24,388 nt of DNA, taken from assembly GCA_017545365.1 (NCBI GenBank), contig JAFWOP010000069.1, positions 1-24,388 on the forward strand, written 5' to 3'. The notes below the pieces were generated by a model, which saw only the letters and a list, made by a program, of their open reading frames with translations, was not told the DNA's origin and searched no databases. The stretch's first letter is position 1, and every line of letters begins with the position of its first letter. This document shows positions 14,424 to 22,224 of the stretch, piece by piece. The translations under genes were made by a program, and so were the position numbers. Source of the DNA: Bacteroidales bacterium (GTDB lineage: Bacteria; Bacteroidota; Bacteroidia; Bacteroidales; P3).

Positions 14424-14897
14424 CTAGAAGTTGGTATCAATTGCGTCTAAAGCGTCGTCGGCCTCATCGCTGCCAGAATTTGCATCTGCATCCGTTTCGT
14501 CACGTCTGCGGCCTGAAGAACGTTGCAACGAGATGATTAAGGCCCCAATCATGCGGGTCAGCTCCATGAGATACTCACGTGACTGCTCGCAATGTTCGTC
14601 ATCCAGCATGCCCAGAGTGTGGGCGACAGTGGTATAGACAATACACTCGCGGATGGCAGTCTTGGAGATTTTCAAGTAATGCTCGAATTGGGGCTTGTTG
14701 CGGGAAGAGCCTTCGGCAATATTCAAAGCTATGTCATAGGACGAATGGCAGAATGCGTTAGCCAGATTCTGTTGTCTGTCGTTGGTGGGAGTCCCCAAAT
14801 TAGAAATAACCCAGGCGCTGTAGTCTGTGGCCTTGGCATAGATGCGCAGATCTTCGAAACGGAAGAAACTAACGACCTTCTCTTGTGTGTTTTCCAT
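14424..14897 (-). CDS. Four-helix-bundle protein (23S rRNA-intervening-sequence family)
   Basis: A 157-residue protein of the family once called S23/IVP, from its discovery inside 23S rRNA insertions. Markers are FFRFEDLRIYAKA (11-23), ALNIAEGSSRNKPQFEHYL (57-75) and the helix AIRECIVYTTVAH after it. Family members are about 115-130 residues; this one has an extra acidic tail (133-157, DETDADANSGSDEADDALDA). Family structures are four-helix bundles that oligomerise, and the cellular function is not established. Here the gene is free-standing on the chromosome beside kdsA and a fatty-acid ligase, not in rRNA. The start is ATG 14897, after an AT-rich leader. Confidence 0.85.
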   Translation of the reverse strand: MENTQEKVVSFFRFEDLRIYAKATDYSAWVISNLGTPTNDRQQNLANAFCHSSYDIALNIAEGSSRNKPQFEHYLKISKTAIRECIVYTTVAHTLGMLDDEHCEQSREYLMELTRMIGALIISLQRSSGRRRDETDADANSGSDEADDALDAIDTNF

Positions 14898-15016
14898 TAT
14901 GTAATAGTGTTTGATTATATAAAATATTATTTATCTTTTCAATCATCGGCTGCCTTACAATTGCTGTTGCCTGCTGAGCATCCGACTATTCATGCAAATT
15001 CTTCTTCCGAGACGGT

Positions 15017-16789
15017 TCAGACGAACAGGCTTTCAATATCCTTGCGGCATCGCGCCTCCACCACCGGGCGTTTCACCTTCATTGTCGGGGTGAGGCATCC
15101 GTTGGCAGTAGTCCACTCGTCATTAATTATCTTGTAGCGTTTAATCTGTTCCGCTGTCCCTAGCATCTTGTTATACTTCTCCATCACTTTGGCATAACGG
15201 GCCAGCGTTTTCTTGTCGGCCACCATCTCATCACGGGTATCACAATTAATATGGTGACGTACTTGCCAATCCTTCAGGAACTGAAAATCTGGCACAATCA
15301 ATGCGGCTGCAAATTTCTGATTCTCGCCGACCACCATCATATCCAGCACGAAAGGACTTTCTTTGAATTTGTCCTCAATCACTTCGGGGTTGACATACTT
15401 TCCCATCGACGTTTTGAACATCGTCTTGGTGCGCCCTGTGATACGCAGCTGACCTTCGGGCTCAAAAACGCCAGTATCGCCAGTATGGAACCAGCCTTCC
15501 TCGTCAATGGCCTCACGTGTAAGTTCCGGCTGTTTATAATAGCCAAGCATCACATTGGGTCCGCGGCACACAATCTCGTTAGAGCCTTCCAACACCTTCA
15601 CCTCCACACCTGGGAGCGGGAGTCCCACGGTACCCAGTTTGCGGCCATGGGGTGCGGCCGAACTCACCGCAATCACGGGAGCCGTCTCGGTAAGTCCGTA
15701 ACCCTCATAGATATCCATCCCAATACAGGTAAAGAACCGAGCCAGACGGGGCTGTATGGCACTACCACCAGAGACAAACATTTCGAGGCAGCCCCCGAAG
15801 GTTTCGCGAATTTGACCATAGACAAGCATGTTTGCCCACTGACGGCGCACCTTGTACCACCAGGACATACCGTCAAGGTCGTATTTCAGAGCCAAGCGGA
15901 GCGACCAGAAGAAGATATGGTTGCGAATACCCTTCAATGTTTCTCCTTTGCGGTAGATGCCATCGTACATCTTCTCAATGAAACGGGGTACGGCGGTCAT
16001 CATGTGCGGACGGGCGTCCTTCATGTTTTCCACCACCTTGGCGATACTTTCGGCATACCAAGTCTCGTAACCCATATATTGATAAAGATAATTCATCATC
16101 CGCTCATACACATGGCACAAGGGGAGGAAACTCATCGCACGGGTGAAATGGGCCTTGGGGGTACCCTGCACGCCATAGAGGCAGGTGAGGATATTCTCAT
16201 GGCAGAGCATCACACCTTTTGGAAACCCCGTGGTGCCGCTGGTGTAAATCATGGTGGCCACATCGCGAGGTTTGATAGAGTCTTTCATTTCTTTCAGCCG
16301 TGCGGCATCGGCATGTTCCCTGCCCTCGGCCATCAGGCTTTCAAGTGTGCAGTAGGTGTCGTCAGAGTCGTGCTTGTCTATCAGGCATACGCCTTGCAAT
16401 GTCGGCAAATCGGGCAGCACCGATTTGACCTTACGCAGCATATTCTCATTCTCCAACACTAGATATTTCACCTCGCAATCAGTCAAGATATAACGGTAGT
16501 CATCCTCGCTGATAGTCGGATAGATGGGCACCAGCACGGCACCCACCTGCTGGACACCCAGGTCTACCATGTTCCATTCGGGGCGGTCGGACGAAATCAA
16601 GGCCACGCTGGCACCACGGCCAATGCCTTTATGAAGTAACCCGAAACTGACAGCATCGGTCTTCTCTATATACTCGTCGATAAAAATCTTGTTCCACTTG
16701 CCTTCTTTTTTTGCAACCAGCACGGCACAGTCGGGCCTGGTTTCTTTGCGGTAGGCAAGGAGGTCAAATAGTCTTGAAGGCTTGTCCAT
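15017..16789 (-). CDS. Long-chain acyl-CoA ligase (AMP-binding enzyme)
   Basis: A 590-residue ANL-family enzyme that activates fatty acids as acyl-AMP and transfers them to CoA. Motifs in order are the AMP-binding loop YTSGTTGFPKG (182-192), LPLCHVYERM (222-231), GGSAIQP (341-347), YGLTETAPV (364-372), GWFHTGDTG (432-440), ITGRTKTMFKT (450-460) and the C-terminal LTPTMKVKR that holds the likely catalytic lysine. Length and domain order match the FadD/FAA1-like family of Bacteroidetes. It is cytoplasmic or peripheral to the membrane, with no signal peptide. It follows the dihydroorotate-dehydrogenase-like gene by 39 bases and probably shares its transcript. Chain-length preference cannot be read from the sequence, so I give no gene symbol. 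Confidence 0.93.
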   Translation of the reverse strand: MDKPSRLFDLLAYRKETRPDCAVLVAKKEGKWNKIFIDEYIEKTDAVSFGLLHKGIGRGASVALISSDRPEWNMVDLGVQQVGAVLVPIYPTISEDDYRYILTDCEVKYLVLENENMLRKVKSVLPDLPTLQGVCLIDKHDSDDTYCTLESLMAEGREHADAARLKEMKDSIKPRDVATMIYTSGTTGFPKGVMLCHENILTCLYGVQGTPKAHFTRAMSFLPLCHVYERMMNYLYQYMGYETWYAESIAKVVENMKDARPHMMTAVPRFIEKMYDGIYRKGETLKGIRNHIFFWSLRLALKYDLDGMSWWYKVRRQWANMLVYGQIRETFGGCLEMFVSGGSAIQPRLARFFTCIGMDIYEGYGLTETAPVIAVSSAAPHGRKLGTVGLPLPGVEVKVLEGSNEIVCRGPNVMLGYYKQPELTREAIDEEGWFHTGDTGVFEPEGQLRITGRTKTMFKTSMGKYVNPEVIEDKFKESPFVLDMMVVGENQKFAAALIVPDFQFLKDWQVRHHINCDTRDEMVADKKTLARYAKVMEKYNKMLGTAEQIKRYKIINDEWTTANGCLTPTMKVKRPVVEARCRKDIESLFV

Positions 16790-16828
16790 AGACTGTAAGG
16801 GCTAAGAGTTGGAGGTTGGGTTCCAACT

Positions 16829-17812
16829 TTATTTTATTTCTGCAAAATAGTTCATAAACTGGGTACGCATCAGCATGGAGGCCTTGTCGTTGGGGCGCAT
16901 GGCCACTTTGCCTCTGAACTGCTCAATGCTCTCGTAGCCTTTGCCGGCCATCCAAGACTGTAGCTCGTCGTTCAGCACGCGCATATAGTCCACCCCATTG
17001 CGATAGAGACATGAGGCCACCTGCACTGCTGTAGCACCTGCTAACAGCAGCTTCACTACATCCTTTCCATCCGAGACACCAGTGGTGGCGCAGAGGTCGC
17101 AACGTAGTTTTTTGCTCAACACCGCAGTCCAACGAATGGTGTTGTACAACTCGCCCGGGAAGGTAAGTGAATCGGCATTGCACACTCGTTCACCATCCAC
17201 ATCAACATCAACCTGTAACGACTTGTTGAACATGGTAATACCCTTGATACCAGTCCATGAGAGCTGCTGCATGAATTTTGCCAGGTCGGTAAAATAGGAA
17301 CTCACCTTGATACTAATAGGTATGTTGATAGACTTCTTCAGTGACTGGATGATATTGCTGAATGTGCGTTCCACATCGTCAGTCGACATGGATGTCTCGA
17401 AGGGGACAATGGCCATGTTCAGTTCCAATGCATCGCAGCCAGCATCCTCAAATTGCTTGGCATATGTAAGCCAGTTCTCATACGAGAAACAATTGATGCT
17501 GCCGATAACCGGTATCGAAAGGTTCGATTTCGCTTCGCGAATCAGGGCGAAATGCTTCGACACGGAATCCGCCGCCACATGCTGTGCGATATACTCATAA
17601 CTGTCGCCATAGTTGCCCACAGGTGCATACACGTGGGTGTTGCGCTTGATGTCGTAGATTATCTGTTCTTCAAAAATTGATTTTAACACCACTGCACCAG
17701 CACCTGCACGTTCCAACGCACAGAGACTGTCAAGCGTCGCTGTCAACCCACAGCTGCCCGCCAAAATGGGGCTTTTCAGTTTCAGACCGAGATATTCAAT
17801 ATTTGTGTTCAT
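16829..17812 (-). CDS. Dihydroorotate dehydrogenase-like flavoprotein
   Basis: A 327-residue TIM-barrel protein of the family annotated as dihydroorotate dehydrogenase-like in Bacteroidetes. Markers are LGLKLKSPILAGSCGLT (8-24), VVLKSIFEEQI (41-51, Lys44 at the FMN site), VIGSINCFS, DALELNMA (127-134, Asn132), ISIKVSS (167-172, Lys169) and the FMN-phosphate-like region VSDGKDVVKLLLAGATAVQVAS. True family-1 PyrD enzymes have an Asn-x-Ser-x-Pro-Asn loop with a catalytic Ser or Cys. Here the equivalent stretch is NMAIVPFETS, so dihydroorotate may not be the substrate. It is the first gene of the minus-strand group and has a TATCTTTG promoter box 44 bases upstream. Confidence 0.85.
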   Translation of the reverse strand: MNTNIEYLGLKLKSPILAGSCGLTATLDSLCALERAGAGAVVLKSIFEEQIIYDIKRNTHVYAPVGNYGDSYEYIAQHVAADSVSKHFALIREAKSNLSIPVIGSINCFSYENWLTYAKQFEDAGCDALELNMAIVPFETSMSTDDVERTFSNIIQSLKKSINIPISIKVSSYFTDLAKFMQQLSWTGIKGITMFNKSLQVDVDVDGERVCNADSLTFPGELYNTIRWTAVLSKKLRCDLCATTGVSDGKDVVKLLLAGATAVQVASCLYRNGVDYMRVLNDELQSWMAGKGYESIEQFRGKVAMRPNDKASMLMRTQFMNYFAEIK

Positions 17813-17856
17813 ATTGACAAACTTTTATTCTAACCTATGCATAAAAATCCAATTTG

Positions 17857-17864
17857 CAAAGATA
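17857..17864 (-). promoter_or_regulatory. -7 promoter box of the DHOD-like/acyl-CoA ligase unit
   Basis: CAAAGATA on the plus strand reads TATCTTTG on the minus strand, matching TAnnTTTG exactly, 44 bases upstream of the start codon. No clear TTTG at -33 can be placed because the upstream region is a homopolymer-rich A/T tract. Confidence 0.6.
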
Positions 17865-18022
17865 GACAAAAAAAGCAGAAAAAACTTTTTTTTGTTTTAA
17901 AAAAAACCTTTTCACCACATAACAACAACCTACACAGCATATTGCAAAATGTTAAAAAATAAAATGTGGATAAAAAAACAGTCGATTACAAAAAAAATAT
18001 CGTTTCTATGAAAAAAAATGAC

Positions 18023-18030
18023 TAATTTTG
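18023..18030 (+). promoter_or_regulatory. -7 promoter box of the TPR gene
   Basis: TAATTTTG matches the TAnnTTTG element, 88 bases upstream of the start codon, with no convincing -33 partner. The leader in between contains AATCGGACACGACC and then an A-rich approach to the start codon. Confidence 0.55.
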
Positions 18031-18118
18031 CAACCTCAAAAATCGGACACGACCGTATGGGAGCAACCACTTTTTTGAGGACTTAACACTAACGAATAAA
18101 ATAAATACAACAATAATA

Positions 18119-18790
18119 ATGAAAGAGCAAAACGAAGAGAAAAACCTTGAAGTTAGCGGCATTATAGCCAAAACCGAACAGTACATCCAGGAGAACAAAA
18201 AGAAACTCACCATCTGTGCTTGCATCGTGGTCGGCATAGCTTTGGCCATTTGGGCGTATGTCGCGCTGGTGGCTCAACCCCGTCAGGTGCGTGCCGCCGA
18301 AAGCATGTTTGCCGCCGAGCAGTGGTTCAACGAAGGTCAGTTTGAAAAGGCTCTCACAGGTGACGACCAGTTCCTGGGATTCAACGATGTGATTGACCAA
18401 TACGGCAGCACCCGCTCTGGCAACCTCGCCCGCTACTATGCCGGCATCTGCCAGCTCAACCTGGGCAAATATGATGAAGCTATCGACTTCCTCAAATCTT
18501 ACAAAGGCAAAGATGCCTTCACCGGGGCAGAAGCCCTGATGCTGATAGGCGACGCATACGCCGAGAAGGAACAGCCCGCCGAGGCTGTGAAGTATTATCA
18601 GAAAGCTGCCGACAAGGCCGGCAACTTCGTCATCTCCCCTGTCGCCCTCTGGAAGGCTGGCATGATGCACATGCAGCTTGGCGACAACAAGGCCGCCATG
18701 GCTGCCTTCCAAAAAATCAAAGACAACTATCCCGAAAGCCCTGAATACGCCGAGGTTGACAAATACATTGCTTACGCGGAGAACAAATAG
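18119..18790 (+). CDS. Membrane-anchored tetratricopeptide-repeat protein
   Basis: A 223-residue protein with a cytoplasmic N-terminus rich in Glu and Lys, one transmembrane helix (about 30-52, LTICACIVVGIALAIWAYVA) and a periplasmic TPR solenoid. TPR-like units include FNEGQFEKAL, RYYAGICQLNLGKYDEAIDF, EALMLIGDAYAEKEQPAEAV, LWKAGMMHMQLGDNKAAMAAF and the closing ESPEYAEVDKYIAY. The build recalls YfgM/BamD-like TPR proteins that attend membrane-protein or outer-membrane assembly; the precise role is unknown. It has its own promoter box and an excellent terminator, so it is a single-gene unit. The start ATG 18119 follows an ACAATAATA leader. Confidence 0.87.
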   Translation: MKEQNEEKNLEVSGIIAKTEQYIQENKKKLTICACIVVGIALAIWAYVALVAQPRQVRAAESMFAAEQWFNEGQFEKALTGDDQFLGFNDVIDQYGSTRSGNLARYYAGICQLNLGKYDEAIDFLKSYKGKDAFTGAEALMLIGDAYAEKEQPAEAVKYYQKAADKAGNFVISPVALWKAGMMHMQLGDNKAAMAAFQKIKDNYPESPEYAEVDKYIAYAENK

Positions 18791-18838
18791 GGCGCACACA
18801 CATTGTAAAAATACTATTGTTTCATAGTTTTTATGGTG

Positions 18839-18867
18839 GGACTGCCGCTTGCGGCAGTCCTTTTTTT
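18839..18867 (+). terminator. Strong intrinsic terminator of the TPR gene
   Basis: GGACTGCCGC (18839-18848) and GCGGCAGTCC (18851-18860) form a perfect 10-bp stem closed by TT, followed by seven T. It lies 49 bases beyond the stop. Confidence 0.9.
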
Positions 18868-18875
18868 GGCTACTA

Positions 18876-18899
18876 TCGGTCACTAGTGGTCATGACCGA
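18876..18899. repeat. Small inverted repeat between converging genes
   Basis: TCGGTCA (18876-18882) pairs with TGACCGA (18893-18899) around a ten-base loop that itself contains CTAGTG. It lies between the TPR gene terminator and the end of the converging DUF4846 gene. No T run follows on either strand, so it does not look like a terminator. Confidence 0.4.
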
Positions 18900-18945
18900 A
18901 CAGTGGCAAATTTGAGAGCGCGTGTCACAGACCTCGTGGCTGAAC

Positions 18946-19752
18946 CTAAGGAGTGGGATAGTGCCTCAGCTGACCGGAATGGAAGCGGCTCTTGATGAAC
19001 CGTATCTGGCTGTCGCCGCTGTCAATGATGAACCATGGGTTACGGAGCAGGTTGGTGTTGCGGACTATATGCTTCTCGCGTGCGGGGGTGTTGCCTTCGA
19101 GGCAGAGCACCGCCACCCGCCCCGAGGGACTGTGCGCCACGTCGGCAATAAGGATGGCGTGGCCGTAGTTCTCGTCTTTTTGTGCGGGGTGCACCAGAAT
19201 GTCACCTGCCCTGACGTCGACAAAGGGCCGCGGAAGCGTTTCGCGGAAGAGGGAGGTGGTGTTGCACCAATTGAACACATGGGTGATATATCTTTCGAAA
19301 TAGTCTTGTACGCTGTCGGCGGGCACGGTGTCGGGATTGAAACAGAGGAGTGAGTCGTTCACATCAGTATAGCAGAGCTCGCCATACCGCCCCATGCCCA
19401 GCAGGTATTCGGCACGGAGCCGAAAAATGACATCGGCACACTGCTCATAACGGTTGAGCAGGGGGTGGTCGACGACGGCGGCGGCAAGTATCTGATGCTT
19501 CGCCACCTGTCCACCAAAGAGACGGAGGGGTGTCCCCTTAGGCTTGAGAGGCAGTGCGCGCAGGTAGGCCTGATAGCTTTGGGGAGGCACTGTGTCACGG
19601 ACAAAACCCCTGGGTGCGGGGATGTCGCCCACAGAGGAGGCCTGCCATATATTGCTTGTATTCATCAAACGCCAGCATACGGCAGCCGACACACCGCCAA
19701 GCACCAAGGCTGCTGCCAATATCCATATCCAAGTCTTCAACCGTCGACACAT
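18946..19752 (-). CDS. DUF4846 family membrane-anchored or exported protein
   Basis: A 268-residue protein with an N-terminal hydrophobic segment (about 9-27, WILAAALVLGGVSAAVCW) after Arg-Arg-Leu-Lys, so exported or anchored. The rest matches the DUF4846 layout: YQAYLRALPLKPKGTPLRLF (60-79), AAAVVDHPLLNRYEQCADVIFRLRAEYL (90-117), then YITHVFNWCNTTSLFRE, VDVRAGDILVHP and HAILIADVAHSP. The family has no settled function; the His-Ala-Ile-x-Ile-x-Asp segment and upstream Cys suggest a papain-like or NlpC-like fold, but I cannot prove catalysis. It follows the aldose epimerase gene by 14 bases and probably ends that minus-strand unit. Confidence 0.8.
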   Translation of the reverse strand: MCRRLKTWIWILAAALVLGGVSAAVCWRLMNTSNIWQASSVGDIPAPRGFVRDTVPPQSYQAYLRALPLKPKGTPLRLFGGQVAKHQILAAAVVDHPLLNRYEQCADVIFRLRAEYLLGMGRYGELCYTDVNDSLLCFNPDTVPADSVQDYFERYITHVFNWCNTTSLFRETLPRPFVDVRAGDILVHPAQKDENYGHAILIADVAHSPSGRVAVLCLEGNTPAREKHIVRNTNLLRNPWFIIDSGDSQIRFIKSRFHSGQLRHYPTP

Positions 19753-19766
19753 GGGCTCTCCTCCAT

Positions 19767-20777
19767 TCAGCTACAGGTGAAGCGAAACTGAGTGTGACTT
19801 TCAAACAGCTCGCCAGGGCGGAGGTAGGCATTGGACTGAGGCCACTGGTGATTGGGACTGTCGGGGAACTTCTGCGTCTCCAGACAAACCGCGCTGCGAC
19901 GGGGATAACGGACACCCTGCTTGCCGCAGATGGTGCCGTCGAGGAAGTTGCCCGTATAGACCTGGAGGCCCGGCTCAGTAGTGCGGAGTTCCATAGCGAT
20001 GCCGGTGGCGGGGCTTTCCAACCGGGCGCTGAGCCGGTGAAAATCGCCCTGTGCGTTAAGAACCCAGTTGTGGTCGTAACCCGAGCCGTTGAGCAGCTGG
20101 GGGTGTTGCAGCTCGATGTCGCGGCCGATAGTTTTGGGGGTGCGGAAGTCGAAGGGGGTGTCCTGCACCGCGTCAAGGGGACCCAAAGGCAGAGAGGTAC
20201 TGTCGATGGGGGTGTAGCGGTCGGCATCAATGGTGAGCAGGTGGTTGAGCACGGTGGTACTGCCGTCACCGTTGAGATTGAAATAGCTGTGGTTAGTCAT
20301 GTTGATGACCGTGGGGGCATCGGTGGTGGCACGGTAGCGGATGTCCAGGGCGTCTGTATCGGTGAGAGTGTAGCGCACTTGGGCGATGACGGTGCCGGGG
20401 AAGTTGTTGTCGCCATCGGGGCTGACCAGCTCCAGGAGCAGGGAGTTGTCGGCGCTCTCCAAGGGTCGGAAGAGTCCGTACTGCCAGCCTGTGGGACCGC
20501 CATGCAGGCAGTGGGGTCCGTTGTTCTGCGGCAGCCGGATGGTGCGGCCGTCGACAGTGATGAGGCCGTTGCCCAAACGGTTGGCATAGCGGCCAATGAC
20601 GGCACCAAAGTCGGTGAGGTGGTTCTCACGGAGGTAGTCTTCGGGGCGGTCGAACCCCAGGACTACGTCACGCATGACGCCCTCGCGGTCAGGGACAGAA
20701 AGCGAGATGACGCGAGCCCCATAGTTGGTGATGACAGCCGTGAGGCCGTGAGGGTTGGTGAGCTTGAATAATTCCAT
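19767..20777 (-). CDS. galM: Aldose 1-epimerase (mutarotase)
   Basis: It interconverts alpha and beta anomers of hexoses, feeding galactose and other sugars into catabolism. Family residues are visible: FGAVIGRYANRL (57-68) with Arg64, CLHGGPTGW (90-98) with His92, TNHSYFNLNG (161-170) with the catalytic acid His163, DHNWVLN (235-241) with Asp235, and the catalytic base Glu300 in VCLETQKFPDSPNH. Length (336) fits the family. No signal peptide is present, so it is cytoplasmic, unlike the secreted relatives found in some Bacteroidetes. It starts 40 bases after the C_GCAxxG_C_C gene and is followed at 14 bases by the DUF4846 gene. Sugar specificity is not deducible, and the symbol is by family. 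Confidence 0.94.
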   Translation of the reverse strand: MELFKLTNPHGLTAVITNYGARVISLSVPDREGVMRDVVLGFDRPEDYLRENHLTDFGAVIGRYANRLGNGLITVDGRTIRLPQNNGPHCLHGGPTGWQYGLFRPLESADNSLLLELVSPDGDNNFPGTVIAQVRYTLTDTDALDIRYRATTDAPTVINMTNHSYFNLNGDGSTTVLNHLLTIDADRYTPIDSTSLPLGPLDAVQDTPFDFRTPKTIGRDIELQHPQLLNGSGYDHNWVLNAQGDFHRLSARLESPATGIAMELRTTEPGLQVYTGNFLDGTICGKQGVRYPRRSAVCLETQKFPDSPNHQWPQSNAYLRPGELFESHTQFRFTCS

Positions 20778-20817
20778 GGTGAAGTATTGTTTTAGGGATT
20801 ATAGGAACTATAAATAG

Positions 20818-21189
20818 CTATAGTATCTCTCCCAGGAGGCGGGCTGCGCACCCGACAAGGTCTTCGCACGAATGGTCACGGCCTTGCTGACGCAGGAGTT
20901 CAGGGCAGTTGAGCTCCCCATTCTCTTCACGGAAACGGTTGGCGAGGCCTTTGAAGAACATGGTCTGGTCGCAGAGGCCGCAGACGATGCCCATGGCCGT
21001 AACACAGCCGCAGGTCTGACGAAGACCCATCATTCCACGTCCAAAGGGGGATGACAGCTGCAATGCCGCCTGGGCATCTATCGGCAGGAGGTCGGCATAG
21101 GCCAGCACTACAGACTGGCAGCAGTTGCACCCCTGCTGGTGCAGCTGTCGGGCTTTCGCCTCGCGTTGTTTGATTTCTTGACTATCCAT
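20818..21189 (-). CDS. C_GCAxxG_C_C family redox-type protein
   Basis: A 123-residue protein with the family's cysteine layout: GCNCCQSVV (20-28), FGRGMMGLRQTCGCVTAMGIVCGL (49-72) and the later cysteines NCPEL (94), SCEDLV (107) and GCAARLL (113). Family members usually read CGAVTGA at the central motif; here it is CGCVTAM, one extra cysteine. The cysteine pattern suggests metal or redox centre binding; function in the family is not established, though members are often near redox enzymes. Here the neighbours are an SGNH acyl-transfer protein and a mutarotase, which give no hint. The start ATG 21189 lies after an AT-rich leader. Confidence 0.87.
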   Translation of the reverse strand: MDSQEIKQREAKARQLHQQGCNCCQSVVLAYADLLPIDAQAALQLSSPFGRGMMGLRQTCGCVTAMGIVCGLCDQTMFFKGLANRFREENGELNCPELLRQQGRDHSCEDLVGCAARLLGEIL

Positions 21190-21246
21190 AGAACGTAGTT
21201 GTTATGTTATTGTGTTAATTGGTCACTTGTCGGTATGCTGACGGAT

Positions 21247-22221
21247 TTATTCCACTATCTGGCGGAGAACGGCAGAGACGTTGTCGGCAATGATTTGGCG
21301 TCCTCGCTGAATGTAGTGTTCGGTGGTCCAGTCGCGGTCGCGGAAGAGGCTGTCGGGCACAGCATCGATGTTGTTGACTACCGTGACCCCCATGCGGCTG
21401 TAACGCTGTTCCAGCAACTGGGCATTGGAGAGGATGAGGCCTGTGAGGTCGGGACCCACCAGACTGTCGGCCCATTCGACATCCTCGGCCATGATGTTGA
21501 ACACCAACTTCCAGCCCCGCTGCTGGGCAAGGCGCACTATGCGGTCGAAATCATGCACACGCGGGTTGTGAAGGGTGTCGATAACGAAGGCGTAGCTGCG
21601 GACGAAGGTGCCGGGCATGGTGGTGCTGTCGGTGTTGAGGCTGTCGGCCCAGGCGGGGACGCTGGGATGACGCGGGAGGGGATGATGGTCCCAATAGTGA
21701 CGCATCTGGGCATAACGTTCGGGCGTGGTTTTGATGTCGTAGGCCTTAAAGGAGAGGACGGCACGATTCACCAAGGGGGGACGGTTCTGCAGCATGACGA
21801 GACGTTTCTGCAAGGCAGTCTCAAGGGTAGAGTAAATCCAATCGGGGCCGAAGGAGCGGAGGTTCATGGTGACCACAACGGTGCTGACCGGGGTGGAACG
21901 ATGCAGGTTGCGCAGCAGCTGGTAGTATATCTCGGCATGGGAGGCGTCATGGGTCATGTCGCACACCTGAAGGCTTGGAAATTGGCGGGCTATCATCTCA
22001 CTAATCCATGCCGTGTCGGCATCCTGTAGACCAAAGGTGTGGTTGGACGACTCGCCCAGATAGAGTATGTCGGCACCGGTGGAGTCGATTTTGTCAACCA
22101 ACGACGCCAGCGGGCCGCTGAATGCCTGACGGTCGTGCTGCCAGAAAAGGAGGCGGTAGAGGCCGTCGGCCAGCAGTGCGAGGGCTATGAGGATGAGGGT
22201 GATTCGGGCAACGGCTTTCAT
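21247..22221 (-). CDS. SGNH-type partner of the MBOAT acyltransferase (AlgJ/DltD-like role)
   Basis: A 324-residue protein with one N-terminal membrane segment (about 5-26) and an extracytoplasmic SGNH-hydrolase-like domain. Block I is DILYLGESSNH (51-61) with Ser58; the C-terminal catalytic pair is likely Asp297 and His302 in RDRDWTTEHY. It starts 3 bases after the MBOAT gene stop, so the two are translated from one message. By analogy with AlgI/AlgJ and DltB/DltD, the MBOAT passes an acyl (usually acetyl) group across the membrane and the SGNH protein places it on a surface glycan. The acceptor is unknown. Overall similarity to named members is low, hence moderate confidence in the family but high confidence in the pair. 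Confidence 0.78.
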   Translation of the reverse strand: MKAVARITLILIALALLADGLYRLLFWQHDRQAFSGPLASLVDKIDSTGADILYLGESSNHTFGLQDADTAWISEMIARQFPSLQVCDMTHDASHAEIYYQLLRNLHRSTPVSTVVVTMNLRSFGPDWIYSTLETALQKRLVMLQNRPPLVNRAVLSFKAYDIKTTPERYAQMRHYWDHHPLPRHPSVPAWADSLNTDSTTMPGTFVRSYAFVIDTLHNPRVHDFDRIVRLAQQRGWKLVFNIMAEDVEWADSLVGPDLTGLILSNAQLLEQRYSRMGVTVVNNIDAVPDSLFRDRDWTTEHYIQRGRQIIADNVSAVLRQIVE

Positions 22222-22224
22222 GGG

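Larger units (their letters stand above)
17813..18118. other. Divergent AT-rich intergenic region
   Basis: This 306-base gap separates two divergent genes. It holds the two outward promoter boxes (17857 minus strand, 18023 plus strand) and long A and T runs between about 17868 and 18018. I see no reading frame, repeat copy or RNA gene. The homopolymer tracts may act as UP-like or curved DNA. Confidence 0.6.

Noticed and set aside
15251..16462. 403-codon plus-strand frame opposite the acyl-CoA ligase gene
   Set aside because: The minus strand has complete AMP-binding motifs; the opposite frame is a His-rich shadow.
18876..18899. Inverted repeat as terminator for the DUF4846 gene
   Set aside because: No T run follows on the minus strand; listed only as an inverted repeat.
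19554..20771. 405-codon plus-strand frame opposite galM
   Set aside because: Gly/Val-rich shadow; the minus-strand aldose epimerase is intact with catalytic residues.
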